Below, piece by piece: positions 36,002 through 49,820 of a stretch of 64,000 bases of DNA. How positions within the stretch are numbered: position 1 is the stretch's first letter; each line of letters opens with the position of its first letter. Origin of the DNA: Candidatus Peribacteria bacterium (GTDB taxonomy: Bacteria > Patescibacteriota > Gracilibacteria > Peribacterales > Peribacteraceae); the NCBI GenBank assembly GCA_016866875.1, contig VGKY01000004.1, forward strand, positions 1 through 64,000, in the 5' to 3' direction. The translations under genes were made by a program, and so were the position numbers. The notes beneath the pieces were generated by a model. That model did no database searches, had not been told where the DNA came from, and saw only the letters and a list, made by a program, of their open reading frames with translations.

Positions 36002-38098
36002 GTGCACATACGATCTGCCATCCTTCGGCTCTGCGCGGTCGTTGCACTCGTAGCGGGAGTTGCCGCAAGCGAAACCGATGTAACGGCGCAGCAACTCCCT
36101 GCTGAAGACCTCCAGATCCCTCTCGGTGCGGTGCTCGAAATCCTCGCCCAGGCATCCGGAACAGATACGCGGTACGCGTGGACACTTTCCCTGGATGGAA
36201 TCTTCCTCCAGGCCGATCGCAGCCGCAGCTTTCGCACGCGCTTCTCGCAGCCCGGGAAGTACAGGCTCAACACGGAGATTTCCCGTCCAAGCGGAAGCCT
36301 GCGCAAGGCCTTCGTGATCAGCGTACGCGAGGATTCTGGGAGTATCCCTGAGCCCGCCGCCATTGCGACGTTCACTCCTCAAGATACCGAGCCCGCTTCG
36401 CTGACCCTTCCCGAGGGAAAAAGCCTCGTACTCATCACACGCGACGGTGCGTCTGAAACGAGAGCTCTGCTCGATGCAGATACCTCCGTGGATGAAAACG
36501 GTGACGGGCACACAGGCAACGACGACAGTGCCGCCGAGACGTACTTCTCCTCCAATGGACTGCCGCTGTGGCTCTGGATCACCGAGGATCTCCCACGGTC
36601 ATTTTCCGTCCTGGAGATCACCGAAGGCGAAACGCGCGCGAAGCAATTCACCGTGCTTGGCGGAGGATCTGCTGCATCCGCAAGTGCATCCTCGGTGATG
36701 CAGGCTTCCTTCTCTGCCGAAGATCGCGGGAAGGGACTCGTGCGGTTTTCGTACGATCCAGCAAGTGCCGGAGCAGGAACCGTTGCGCTTGCATTGTGGG
36801 ACTTCGGAGACGGAACTCAGAGCATGGAGGATGCTCCGCTCCACCGCTACAGCGCCTCTGGAACGTACTCGGTCCGTCTACAGATCACCGACCTACGCAA
36901 CGGTACCGTGACGCACGATACGCGTCGGGATGTGACAGTGGTCGTGACGACAACGACAGTGACTGCACAGGGAGCATCTGCATCGTCGCAGGCAAGCAGT
37001 GACGCAACCATGAAAACGGAATCTAGGGCGAGAGCAGGAATGCTACAGAGAGCCCTTCCCGTGGTCCTCGGAGGCATCGGCGCGGTGATCGTAGGTATCC
37101 TCATCGTCGTACTCATAGCGTTCCTGCGCAAGAAACACGGTTCCCTTCAGCAAACTCTGGAGAGAGCTGACCGCAAGATGGCGATCGACGCAAACGCAAA
37201 AACGAGTGCTGTTGCCGGAGAGACCGAGCCGCTTAGGATCGCAGACGCGGATGAGCAAGATCCAGCCGAGGAAACATCCGTAGAGAAGGCGACGCCCGAT
37301 ACTCCCGAGGTACTCGGTCCCGCTCCTGCATGGCTGCAACCCGTTTCACAGCCAAGCGTTGCTGCGCCCCCAGCATCCGTGGCTCCTGCAATGACAGAGA
37401 CCGCTCCACAAAAATCCCCTTCCGAAGCTCCCGTAGTTCCCCCTGTTGCGCCGCTGCCACCTTTCCCGGTCGGTCCTGAGCCTCAAGACGCACCGCCACT
37501 TGCTCCCGTAGCAACCGAGACATCTTCTCCAATAGCCCCTCCATCGCAAGCTCTGCCACCAGAGCCCGCTCTGATAAACCCTCCGAAACCGCCGGTGGAA
37601 ATCCAGGGAGCCAAACCCGAAGTGGAAGCTCTACGCAGTGCTTCAGCTCCAGCGAGAGAAACGCCCGCGAATCAAGCGGAAGCAGCGGTGCCAAAACCCA
37701 AGGCCCCTGCGACACAAAGCAGTGCGGAGAATGGAGATCTCCCCGAATGGCTCAAGCCCAAACCCACATCCACTCCTCCGAAGCACCCTGCACCAAGTAT
37801 CGCAACTGCAAGCTCGCCAGGGACGCAGCAGCCTCCGTCTCCCGTAGTGCCAACACCACCCGCACTCAGTGACAAAGAGCGCGAACACAGACGCCTCAAG
37901 CGTCAGCGGTACCGACTAAATCGCAGGCAACGCGAGCAATCCAAGGGAGAAGCCAAGCCACAAGAACCAGCCGCAGCTCAGGTACCTGCACCGGAAGAAG
38001 CGATGCCAGCTGCCGATGCTCCGGTCGCATTCGTCCGCGCCGATGGACTTGCTCCGAAGCCCCAAAGCAATGGTACAGAGCAGCCCGCGGTGCAGTAG
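36002..38098 (+). CDS. Secreted PKD-domain protein with one TM helix and a long Pro-rich cytoplasmic tail
   Basis: Signal peptide; PKD 'ALALWDFGDGTQSMEDAPLHRYSASGTYSVRLQITD'; TM 'VVLGGIGAVIVGILIVVLIAFLRKK'; Pro-rich tail with DLPEWLKP and APAWLQPV. Starts 2 nt after the upstream stop. Confidence 0.82.
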   Translation: MHIRSAILRLCAVVALVAGVAASETDVTAQQLPAEDLQIPLGAVLEILAQASGTDTRYAWTLSLDGIFLQADRSRSFRTRFSQPGKYRLNTEISRPSGSLRKAFVISVREDSGSIPEPAAIATFTPQDTEPASLTLPEGKSLVLITRDGASETRALLDADTSVDENGDGHTGNDDSAAETYFSSNGLPLWLWITEDLPRSFSVLEITEGETRAKQFTVLGGGSAASASASSVMQASFSAEDRGKGLVRFSYDPASAGAGTVALALWDFGDGTQSMEDAPLHRYSASGTYSVRLQITDLRNGTVTHDTRRDVTVVVTTTTVTAQGASASSQASSDATMKTESRARAGMLQRALPVVLGGIGAVIVGILIVVLIAFLRKKHGSLQQTLERADRKMAIDANAKTSAVAGETEPLRIADADEQDPAEETSVEKATPDTPEVLGPAPAWLQPVSQPSVAAPPASVAPAMTETAPQKSPSEAPVVPPVAPLPPFPVGPEPQDAPPLAPVATETSSPIAPPSQALPPEPALINPPKPPVEIQGAKPEVEALRSASAPARETPANQAEAAVPKPKAPATQSSAENGDLPEWLKPKPTSTPPKHPAPSIATASSPGTQQPPSPVVPTPPALSDKEREHRRLKRQRYRLNRRQREQSKGEAKPQEPAAAQVPAPEEAMPAADAPVAFVRADGLAPKPQSNGTEQPAVQ

Positions 38099-38135
38099 GA
38101 TTTACTATGCGACGAAAACATAGTATAAATACGGT

Positions 38136-39781
<1,646 letters not shown>

Positions 39782-39797
39782 TCATATCAAGGAATCC

Positions 39798-40577
39798 TCA
39801 CGTTCGATGAGTCGTCGCATCCACCCCATCGCGCGTTTTCCATCCGATGGGACGCATGGTTTTGAGTGGACTCTCCGTAGCAAGCGAATCTCCACCGTCG
39901 CGAATCCTGCCGATACGACGGAGCCGGTTCAACTTTCGCGGACCTCGTGATCCATCGGCACAGACATGAGACCGTGGATCTGCCAGGAAAGAAATGAAGG
40001 ACGTTGCCGAAGCCTTCATGCGCAGTTGCATGCTTCGCATGCGGGTTTGGGATCGACTACCTTGTCGATCGCCTGCTCCGGCTGCTTCTCTGCGACGTTG
40101 GGCAGATGTGCGCCAGCGAATCCATCGATCGGAAATGCGCTCTCGCAAGCTTGTTACAGTGCCCGTGCTCGAAGAGGAAACAGTCTGAACATTCTTCTTC
40201 AAATGTGATGCCAGCGAACTCTTGCGAGGATCCGACGCGGCATCAGGGTCGTCGATACGGAAAGCTGAAGCATGGTTCGCTGGCTCAATTCCATAAGACT
40301 GCGCATGGGAAGTTCGCTCGCCCTTGCTCTGCGAAGATCCTGAGAGCTGCACGCCGCGCTCAATCCGCTTGAGCGACTGCATGATCCGCGATTCCTCCTT
40401 GGGCGCTGAGGTGTCTTCTCCGCGATCACGCGTAAGAAACCAACGAATGGCGAAGAATACAGCGGTCAGCAGAGCACCAATGAGTGCGATCACAACGAGG
40501 ATCGGCAGCAGCAATACCAGGCCCACGAGGAAAGCGATGACGACGGGTAGAGCGAGCACCGCTCCGAGAAACGTCAT
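39798..40577 (-). CDS. Hypothetical membrane protein
   Basis: Strongly hydrophobic N-terminus 'MTFLGAVLALPVVIAFLVGLVLLLPILVVIALIGALLTAVFFAIRWFL', basic tail. Confidence 0.6.
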   Translation of the reverse strand: MTFLGAVLALPVVIAFLVGLVLLLPILVVIALIGALLTAVFFAIRWFLTRDRGEDTSAPKEESRIMQSLKRIERGVQLSGSSQSKGERTSHAQSYGIEPANHASAFRIDDPDAASDPRKSSLASHLKKNVQTVSSSSTGTVTSLRERISDRWIRWRTSAQRRREAAGAGDRQGSRSQTRMRSMQLRMKASATSFISFLADPRSHVCADGSRGPRKLNRLRRIGRIRDGGDSLATESPLKTMRPIGWKTRDGVDATTHRT

Positions 40578-40785
40578 ATCGATTCCCGCATGTATGTCCT
40601 CAGATCCCGGATCTACGAGGAGAATCTAGATCGTTAAGAGCGCAGCGGATGCGAAAGCGATGGTTGAGAGAATCTGCGCCAATATAGATAATTGTGCTAT
40701 ATAATTACTTTATAGTCAAATAAGCCGCGCTCGGGCTTTATGGTACGTCTTCCACGACAGGAGACAATCAGCTAGGCTGTTTTAC

Positions 40786-42147
40786 ATGGCCGAGCCACAG
40801 TTTCGCACACCCAAAGGCACGCACGATGTCCTCCCCGAGGATCACCAGTACATGACCTACATCAAAAAGGCAGTGCGTCACCGCTGTCGGCAGGCGGGCT
40901 ACCGGCGCATCGATCCGCCGATCTTTGAGAATCGCGCGATCTTCGAGCGCAGCATTGGGGAGCATACGGACATCGTCGAGAAGGAGCTCTTCCTCGTTTC
41001 GGGGAAGGCCGCTGCTGGGCAGGACGCCGAGCAGGGCGTGGAGTACGCGCTAAGACCCGAGCTCACTGCAGGAATCTGCCGCAGCTACATCGAGCATGGC
41101 ATGCAGCAGCTCCCCCAACCCGTTGAGCTCTATGCCATCGGCCAGTGTTTCCGCTACGACCGACCCCAGAAAGGGCGCTACAGGCAGTTTCACCAGGTGG
41201 ATCTCGAGGTGATCGGCCTCAAGGATCCGAGTCTCGATGCCCAGCTCATCCACGTCTGCATGAAGATTCTGAAGGATCTGCAGATTGCTGATCGGCTCAC
41301 GCTGCAACTCAATAACATCGGCTCAGCAGATAACCGCAGGGCGTTCACTGCGGCACTCAAGGACTACTTCATCGGCAAGGAGCGTCACCTTCCTGAGATC
41401 GATCGTAGACGGCTGCAGAGCAATCCCCTGCGCCTCCTCGATAGCAAGGAACATGACACGCAGATCCTCCTCAAGAGCACCCCGACACTCGACCAGTTCA
41501 TCGACGACGCGTCGAAGCTGTACCACACGACGCTCGTCGAGTACCTCGAGGAGCTCCAGATCCCCTTCACATCCAATGCCGGTCTCGTGCGGGGACTCGA
41601 CTACTACGGGCAGACGGTCTTTGAGATCTGGGATGGATCGTCAGGCGCGCAGAATGCCGTAGGCGGTGGCGGGCGCTACGACGGACTCATCGAGCTTCTT
41701 GGAGGTTCTCCTACGCCGGGAGTCGGAGCCGCACTCGGGATCGAGCGCATGATCTGGCACATGAAACAGGCAGGCATCAAAGCGCCCAACAAGGATCAGG
41801 TCGACGTTTTTGTCGCTCAGCTCGGACCCGACGCGAAGAAAATGTGTCTGCAACTCATCTCGGAGCTCCGCGAGTACGGTGTGCACACGATCGGCGCGCT
41901 CGGCGAAGCGAGTCTCAAGAGCCAGATGCGGCTTGCCGACAAGTTCGGAGCGCGTTTCACGCTGCTCCTTGGCCAGATGGAGGTCAAGGAAGGCAAGATC
42001 ATCCTCCGAGATATGGCTGCCGGAAGGCAGAAGTCCCTGAGCTTCGGTAAAGCCGTACCGGAGATCCTCAAGCTCCTCGGATCAGAACACCTCGACACCT
42101 ATTCCATGACGGATCAGTTAGGGAATGTGGTAGATAGCGGGGATTAG
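40786..42147 (+). CDS. hisS: Histidyl-tRNA synthetase
   Basis: 'TPKGTHDVLPEDHQYM', 'RPELTAGICRSYIEH', 'GLVRGLDYYGQTVFEIW', 'VGGGGRYDGLIELLGG'. TAGGCT 7 nt from the ATG. Confidence 0.96.
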   Translation: MAEPQFRTPKGTHDVLPEDHQYMTYIKKAVRHRCRQAGYRRIDPPIFENRAIFERSIGEHTDIVEKELFLVSGKAAAGQDAEQGVEYALRPELTAGICRSYIEHGMQQLPQPVELYAIGQCFRYDRPQKGRYRQFHQVDLEVIGLKDPSLDAQLIHVCMKILKDLQIADRLTLQLNNIGSADNRRAFTAALKDYFIGKERHLPEIDRRRLQSNPLRLLDSKEHDTQILLKSTPTLDQFIDDASKLYHTTLVEYLEELQIPFTSNAGLVRGLDYYGQTVFEIWDGSSGAQNAVGGGGRYDGLIELLGGSPTPGVGAALGIERMIWHMKQAGIKAPNKDQVDVFVAQLGPDAKKMCLQLISELREYGVHTIGALGEASLKSQMRLADKFGARFTLLLGQMEVKEGKIILRDMAAGRQKSLSFGKAVPEILKLLGSEHLDTYSMTDQLGNVVDSGD

Positions 42148-42192
42148 GTGGGCTTGGTGGGTGTGTTGATGGGGTTGATGGGGTTTCTAGGG
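42143..42192. repeat. 9-mer tandem repeat (GGGTTGATG GGGTTGATG GGGTTTCTA GGGTTTGTA) after hisS
   Basis: Direct reading. Confidence 0.7.
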
Positions 42193-42288
42193 TTTGTAGG
42201 AAGATGACCAAACCCTAAAACACTACGAACATCATGAAGCTCCACCGGCTCACGGCAGTGGTTTCCTGCAAAGGTGGATATACCCAAC

Positions 42289-44447
<2,159 letters not shown>

Positions 44448-44540
44448 TGTAACTTCCACCAGCCAAGCCATGCACCATCTCTACTTTCCTGCATGAGCAC
44501 CTTGCACTACAATCAATTAGTCCCTACGCTACCCCGGCAC

Positions 44541-44756
44541 ATGGCTATCCACGCCCACAAACGCGGCGAAGAGTCTAACGATTCCCTCATGCAACGCTTC
44601 AAGAAGCAGGTGCAGAAAGCGGGCATGGTCAAGGTGCTTAGGGAGCGCTCCGTCCGCACGAAAAAGCCGACGCGCCGGCTCATGCGTCTGCGCGCTCTCA
44701 AGCGCGAAGAGTTCCGCGCTGCCAAGAAGAAAACGCAGTTTTACAGCAACATGTAA
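44541..44756 (+). CDS. rpsU: 30S ribosomal protein S21
   Basis: 'RGEESNDSLMQRFKKQVQKAGMVKVLRERSVRTKKPTRRLMRLRALKREEFRAAKKK'. Confidence 0.85.
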   Translation: MAIHAHKRGEESNDSLMQRFKKQVQKAGMVKVLRERSVRTKKPTRRLMRLRALKREEFRAAKKKTQFYSNM

Positions 44757-44763
44757 CAAACTT

Positions 44764-44854
44764 TCAGCTTGAAGCTGTCAGCTTTGAGCTTTTTGCTGAT
44801 GCTGGAGGAACGGCCTTGTTAGAAGCTGAAAGCTGATAGCTGAACCCTGACAGC
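44764..44854. repeat. Inverted AGCTxxx heptamer arrays between convergent rpsU and the S41 protease gene; possible bidirectional terminator
   Basis: ctttcagcttgaagctgtcagctttgagctttttgctg ... gaagctgaaagctgatagctgaaccctgacagctatc. Confidence 0.75.
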
Positions 44855-44860
44855 TATCTT

Positions 44861-46513
44861 CTATCTCCGCAACAGCTCCATCGCTTTGAGCATTTGCTCA
44901 TCGCGCTCGGTGGAGTATGGCACGGTGACATCCGGCACGATACCAACTCTGTCGATCACTCGACCTTTCGGCGTGAGCCACTGGGCAATGGTGATCTTGA
45001 GACTGCTCTGATCTGCAAACTGAAGCAGGGCCTGCACCGTTCCCTTGCCGAAGGTTTTCTCCCCGACGATTGTCGCGCGGGCGAAATCCTGGAGGGCTCC
45101 CGCTACGATCTCCGAAGCGGAAGCGGACCCTCCGTTCACCAGTACGATAAGCGGCATGGCCGGATCGATGGTGGGCTCGGCTTCGGTGCGGTGCTCTTCC
45201 GTAGAACCGCTGCTCTTGATGATGGAGAAGGGCGTGTTTTTGGGAACGAAGTTGCTTACAACGACCCCTGCGGCATGCTCGAGCCCCCCCGGATTGTTGC
45301 GCAGGTCCAAGACGATGCCGCGCGGCTTCTTTGCGGCCAACGCCTCAAGCTCGGAACGAAGCTTCGTATCGGCCCCGTGACCAAACTGCATGAGTTTCAC
45401 GATGCCCACGCCATCCTGCATCCTCACATCGATCTCGGGTACGGAGACCACGTCGCGCTGGACGGAAACGTCGAACTCCGATCCCCCGCGGCGGATGCGT
45501 AAGCGTACGCTCGTCCCCTTAGGGCCCCGCACGCGCTCCACGGCTTCCAGAAAACCGATGCCCGTGAGGCTCACGCCGTCAGCGGAGAGGATTTCGTCTC
45601 CGGGAAGAAGTCCCGCGTGCTCCGCAGGAGAGCCTGTCAGCGGCGTCACGATGGTGAGGACACCCGATCGATCCTCGACCTGGGCACCAATTCCCGTGAC
45701 CTCCCCCTTGATCTGACTGCGGAAGTTCTGGGCTTTGACCGGGCGCAAGAACGTGGTGTAGGGATCACCGAGGCTCTGCACCATCCCCTCGATCGCGCCG
45801 TATGCCGCCTCCTCCTGCTTCACCTTATCCTGGTAGAGGAACTCATCGTTGATGATCTGCCATACCGACTGAAGGATGTCGTTTTTTGGAACGACAGCCG
45901 TTCCCTTAGACTTGGGAATCGTAATGCGGATCACCTGGCGGGTCTCCTCCGGGAAGTCCTTGCGTACCTGCCCAGCTCGGCCTCTGGCTTTCTTGAGCAT
46001 GCGCTCGGCCTCGGAAGCCGTAATTGGCCTGTCGATCCCAAACTGCGTTGAGCGCAGCGGCACAAGCCATCCCTGCTCTACAGCTACACGAACCGCGCGG
46101 GCAATCGCCGAACCGGCACGCACGTCGCGGAAACTGGTCTTTCCGTCACCCGCACCGCTGAGGTTTGTGAGCTCCACAAGCACCTGAATCGCCTGCCCCC
46201 GCGTCACGGAGGAGGAGACGGCAAAATCCTTTCCGAAGACATCGAGGGCGCCGCGCTCATAGGCCGTGCGGATGTACGGAATGAGATTCTGGGGAACTCG
46301 GGCGTACGGGAGGGCATCGCCCTTGCTGAGTATGGGCAGATCAAGCGCCACCACTGCCGCACGGACGAATACGCCGTTCGTCACGTCCCCGGAATTCGGC
46401 AAACCCCACCCTCGTGCGTCAACCGGCAGAGGAGCGAGAAACAAGGAAAATGCACAAAGTCCCACGGAGATGCGCTGCAGCATAGACATGAAAAATAGGA
46501 AAGCGGAGATCAC
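44861..46513 (-). CDS. S41-family C-terminal processing peptidase with N-terminal SLH-like repeats
   Basis: PDZ 'GLLPGDEILSADGVSLTGIGFLEAVERVRGPKGTSVRLRI', 'GIVLDLRNNPGG', 'VLVNGGSASASEIVAGALQDFARATIVGEKTFGKGTVQ'. Confidence 0.9.
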   Translation of the reverse strand: MISAFLFFMSMLQRISVGLCAFSLFLAPLPVDARGWGLPNSGDVTNGVFVRAAVVALDLPILSKGDALPYARVPQNLIPYIRTAYERGALDVFGKDFAVSSSVTRGQAIQVLVELTNLSGAGDGKTSFRDVRAGSAIARAVRVAVEQGWLVPLRSTQFGIDRPITASEAERMLKKARGRAGQVRKDFPEETRQVIRITIPKSKGTAVVPKNDILQSVWQIINDEFLYQDKVKQEEAAYGAIEGMVQSLGDPYTTFLRPVKAQNFRSQIKGEVTGIGAQVEDRSGVLTIVTPLTGSPAEHAGLLPGDEILSADGVSLTGIGFLEAVERVRGPKGTSVRLRIRRGGSEFDVSVQRDVVSVPEIDVRMQDGVGIVKLMQFGHGADTKLRSELEALAAKKPRGIVLDLRNNPGGLEHAAGVVVSNFVPKNTPFSIIKSSGSTEEHRTEAEPTIDPAMPLIVLVNGGSASASEIVAGALQDFARATIVGEKTFGKGTVQALLQFADQSSLKITIAQWLTPKGRVIDRVGIVPDVTVPYSTERDEQMLKAMELLRR

Positions 46514-46568
46514 TATACCTGATGTCCCTCGAAGTACCTAACGCAGAACGTTGGGAGCAACGACCTTC

Positions 46569-46610
46569 TCCCTACCCCTACCCCCTACTTCCTACTTCCT
46601 ACTTCTCCGG
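46569..46610. repeat. CCTACTT heptamer array downstream of the PrsW-like gene
   Basis: cctacccctaccccctacttcctacttcctacttctcc. Confidence 0.75.
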
Positions 46611-46614
46611 CCCC

Positions 46615-48276
46615 TCACGCCATCGCTTCCTCGCGGACAAAAGCATCGTTCATCACAGGAAGCCCACGTTCCTTTGCACTCTCGCGCCTGGCGAAGAGCG
46701 ACGTGAGCACCCAGAATCCTCCGACTAAATAGAAGAGGGAAGGAATCAGGAGGAAGGAGATGGAGTGCAGGAACGATCCCTCGGACGCAGAGAGCAGGTC
46801 ACCGAGCGTGCGCGGGTGACTGGGAAGGAGGTCTGGGAGCGTCACGGTGAAGTTGAAGAGTCCATGAAGCACCGTCGCCAAGACGAGACCGGTGACTAGC
46901 ATCTGGCCGCGGAAAACCGCTTTTTCCGAGAGGCGGAGCACCCGCGAGAGCGCGAAGGCGACGAGATACTCCCGGCCATCGCGTTCTACGTCGCTCACGA
47001 CAGGACCGGCAAAGATCGCAAGTCCGAGGAAGTACCCCAACACGCCAGTCGAGAGGATATGCACCATGCTCGTGAGAATCGATCGGCCGACGACATTCCC
47101 GAGGAAGTCCCCCCACGCCGGCGATGAGGGGGTCAGCAGATACTGCTGCAGGAAGGCAAGAAAGTAGGTGGGATTGAGAATGTTCTCGGCGAACGCAAAG
47201 CCGATCGCGACAATTACGGAAAGTTGAAGCACGTCGTCAATGCTGCTCACCACCACTCTGGCACTGCGGCTTACCACCCACATCTTGCTCGCCTCCTCCA
47301 TGAGACCGACGATCATGAAGGTAATGAGGGTCGAGAGGAGCGTGGTACGAATATCGGGCATGGGGGAAAGACTTCCCGTCACGAACACGGAGCTGCTGAG
47401 AGAAAAGCTCTCCGGCGTAATGGTAAAGAGGAAGAACTGGAGCTTCGCTCCGCTGCGGACCACAGCGTCATAAAAAAGAATGGGTACCGTGGAAAGCATG
47501 CCCGCGAAGAACATCAAGAGCACTGTGCTCTTCTTCTGCTTATGCTCCTGTAAAAAGAGTGCGCACCATATACCCGCGGGAATGAGGGCTATGAGGATCG
47601 CAAGCAAGTGCGCCTTGAGCTGCTGGGGCTCCTCAGGCCACAGCATGTGCAGGGTCATGAGACCAATGAAGGTCCCAAGCACCGTGACTTTGATGTGCGC
47701 GGTCCAGGGCCCGAAGAGCATACGCCACAGGGCGCACACGCAGACGATACCAAGGGCCACAGCAAAGGGGTCTTTGCCGGCTTGGCCTGCAAAGACCGTG
47801 CGGGAAAATCCGAGGATGGCAAACGTGAGAAGTGAGCCGAGGCCAAACGCAAACGCGTACTCGCGCACCGGGCGCCACCTCCACTCAGCGATGCCGATTG
47901 CGAGTCCTGCAATTCCAAAAAAGATGAGCGCGCGGAGCATGCCTCCTTCTCCGGTAAACGGCGCGATAGCTCCGCCACCATGCGCCACAAAAGCGATGAT
48001 TGCCAGGGTGGAGAGGACCGTGAATAGCACGGCGGAAAAGGGCGGATCACCCTGAGTCTTGCGTTCCTGACCGTGGAATTCGATCCAATGCACAGAGATG
48101 ACACCGAGCCAGACTTTTGTGAGGAAGAGTCCGGCAAGGGCGATGCTCATCACCCCGAAGAGGAAAACCCCCCAATGCGTCGAAGCGCTCGCTGCCCCCA
48201 CCTCCTGCGCGCACACAGCATCTGGCGCGAGCGCCAGCATCATCACCCCGAGGAATCCGATGTGTATATTTTTCAT
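46615..48276 (-). CDS. PrsW-like multi-TM protease family protein
   Basis: 'MIVGLMEEASKMWVV', 'AIGFAFAENILNPTYF', 'HILSTGVLGYFLGLAIF', 'TVLHGLFNFTVTL' (EExxK, FxxxEN, H..H pattern). Confidence 0.75.
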   Translation of the reverse strand: MKNIHIGFLGVMMLALAPDAVCAQEVGAASASTHWGVFLFGVMSIALAGLFLTKVWLGVISVHWIEFHGQERKTQGDPPFSAVLFTVLSTLAIIAFVAHGGGAIAPFTGEGGMLRALIFFGIAGLAIGIAEWRWRPVREYAFAFGLGSLLTFAILGFSRTVFAGQAGKDPFAVALGIVCVCALWRMLFGPWTAHIKVTVLGTFIGLMTLHMLWPEEPQQLKAHLLAILIALIPAGIWCALFLQEHKQKKSTVLLMFFAGMLSTVPILFYDAVVRSGAKLQFFLFTITPESFSLSSSVFVTGSLSPMPDIRTTLLSTLITFMIVGLMEEASKMWVVSRSARVVVSSIDDVLQLSVIVAIGFAFAENILNPTYFLAFLQQYLLTPSSPAWGDFLGNVVGRSILTSMVHILSTGVLGYFLGLAIFAGPVVSDVERDGREYLVAFALSRVLRLSEKAVFRGQMLVTGLVLATVLHGLFNFTVTLPDLLPSHPRTLGDLLSASEGSFLHSISFLLIPSLFYLVGGFWVLTSLFARRESAKERGLPVMNDAFVREEAMA

Positions 48277-48355
48277 TTCTTATTAATATTCTAACATATT
48301 TTATTCTTTTATTAAATAGAGGATTCCCTGCGCAATATTCCATTGTGGCCTCTCC

Positions 48356-48390
48356 GTAATTCTCAATTCTCAATTGTCCATTTTCAATTT
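48356..48390. repeat. ATTCTCA/ATTTTCA heptamer array immediately upstream of glyS
   Basis: taattctcaattctcaattgtccattttcaattt, ending next to the TACTAT -10 box. Confidence 0.75.
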
Positions 48391-48401
48391 ACTATTTGCA
48401 C

Positions 48402-49820
48402 ATGCCCGCCACTTCCCTCGATCAAGTCGTCTCCCTCTGCAAACGTCGTGGATTCATCTTCCCGGGATCCGAGATCTACGGAGGGCTCGCCAATACGTGG
48501 GACTACGGGCCGCTGGGCGTCGAACTCAAAAACCGCATCAAGCAGCTGTGGTGGAAGAACTTTGTGCACCGCAGATCCGATATGGTCGGGCAAGACGCTG
48601 CGATTCTGATGAACCCGAAAACGTGGGAAGCATCCGGACACGTCAGCAATTTCAATGATCCGCTGATCGACTGCAAGAAATGCAAACAGCGGTATCGCGG
48701 AGACAAGCTCCTCGAAGAAAAGCTCGGCGTTGAGGCCGCCGCCGTCTTAAAGCTTGATCAGGTACAACCAATGCTAATGGCCGAAAAGATACACTGTCCG
48801 CACTGCGGAAATCTCGATTGGACGCCCGCAAAGAAGTTCAACCTGATGTTCAAGACGCAGCAAGGCGTCATTGAAGGGGAAGGCCAGGATATCTATCTTC
48901 GACCGGAAACGGCGCAAGGCATCTTCGTGAACTTCAAAAATATCGCACAGACGATGCGCCTGAGGCTTCCGTTCGGCATCGCTCAGGTCGGCAAGGCATT
49001 TCGCAATGAAATCACACCGGGAAACTTCACCTTCCGCACCCGTGAATTCGAGCAGATGGAGATTGAATACTTCTTTGATCCGCAGAAAAAAGACTGGACG
49101 GAGGTCTTTGATGACTGGAAAAATGCAAGCTGGTCGTTCCTTGTCGATACCCTTGGAATCAAGGCTGATAACCTGCGCTTCCGTGATCACGAATCCGATG
49201 AACTGTCGCACTACTCCAAGGGGACCACGGATATCGAGTACAAATTTCCGTGGGGCTGGGGGGAGCTCTGTGCCGCGGCGGCCTACCGCACCGACTTCGA
49301 TCTCGCACAGCACGAGAAGGTCTCCGGCGAAGATCTGCACTATACGGATCCCGATGATCCGACAAACAAAATTCTCCCTCACGTCATGGAACCATCCTTC
49401 GGTTCCGATCGCATTGCACTCGCTGTAATGCTCGATGCATACACGGAGGAATCTGTGAGCGACGATACACGAACCGTCATGAAGTTCGACCGCAGAGTTG
49501 CGCCGATCGACCTCGCTATTCTCCCACTCAGCAAGAAAGAAGCCCTCATTGCAAAGGCACAAGAGTTGTACAAAAAAATTATACAGGAAACCAACCTCGT
49601 CGTGGACTTCGACGTCACGGGGAGTATCGGCAAGCGCTACAGACGGCAAGACGAAATCGGCACGCCGCTCTGCGTCACCGTGGATTTTGGCACGCTCGGA
49701 GAGGACGCGGCACAGGGGGAGATGGATACGGTGACGATCCGCGACCGCGATACCCTCAAGCAAGAACGTGTGGATATCGGGAAATTGCGGGAGAAGATTG
49801 CGGAGACGTGGAGGAGGTGA
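48402..49820 (+). CDS. glyS: Glycyl-tRNA synthetase (single-chain dimeric type)
   Basis: 'KRRGFIFPGSEIYGGLANTWDYGPLGVELKNRIKQLWW', 'LRPETAQGIFVNFKN', 'RNEITPGNFTFRTREFEQMEIEYF', 'PHVMEPSFGSDR'. Confidence 0.96.
   Translation: MPATSLDQVVSLCKRRGFIFPGSEIYGGLANTWDYGPLGVELKNRIKQLWWKNFVHRRSDMVGQDAAILMNPKTWEASGHVSNFNDPLIDCKKCKQRYRGDKLLEEKLGVEAAAVLKLDQVQPMLMAEKIHCPHCGNLDWTPAKKFNLMFKTQQGVIEGEGQDIYLRPETAQGIFVNFKNIAQTMRLRLPFGIAQVGKAFRNEITPGNFTFRTREFEQMEIEYFFDPQKKDWTEVFDDWKNASWSFLVDTLGIKADNLRFRDHESDELSHYSKGTTDIEYKFPWGWGELCAAAAYRTDFDLAQHEKVSGEDLHYTDPDDPTNKILPHVMEPSFGSDRIALAVMLDAYTEESVSDDTRTVMKFDRRVAPIDLAILPLSKKEALIAKAQELYKKIIQETNLVVDFDVTGSIGKRYRRQDEIGTPLCVTVDFGTLGEDAAQGEMDTVTIRDRDTLKQERVDIGKLREKIAETWRR

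Noticed and set aside
48774-49763. 329-aa minus-strand ORF
   Set aside because: Antisense to glyS.
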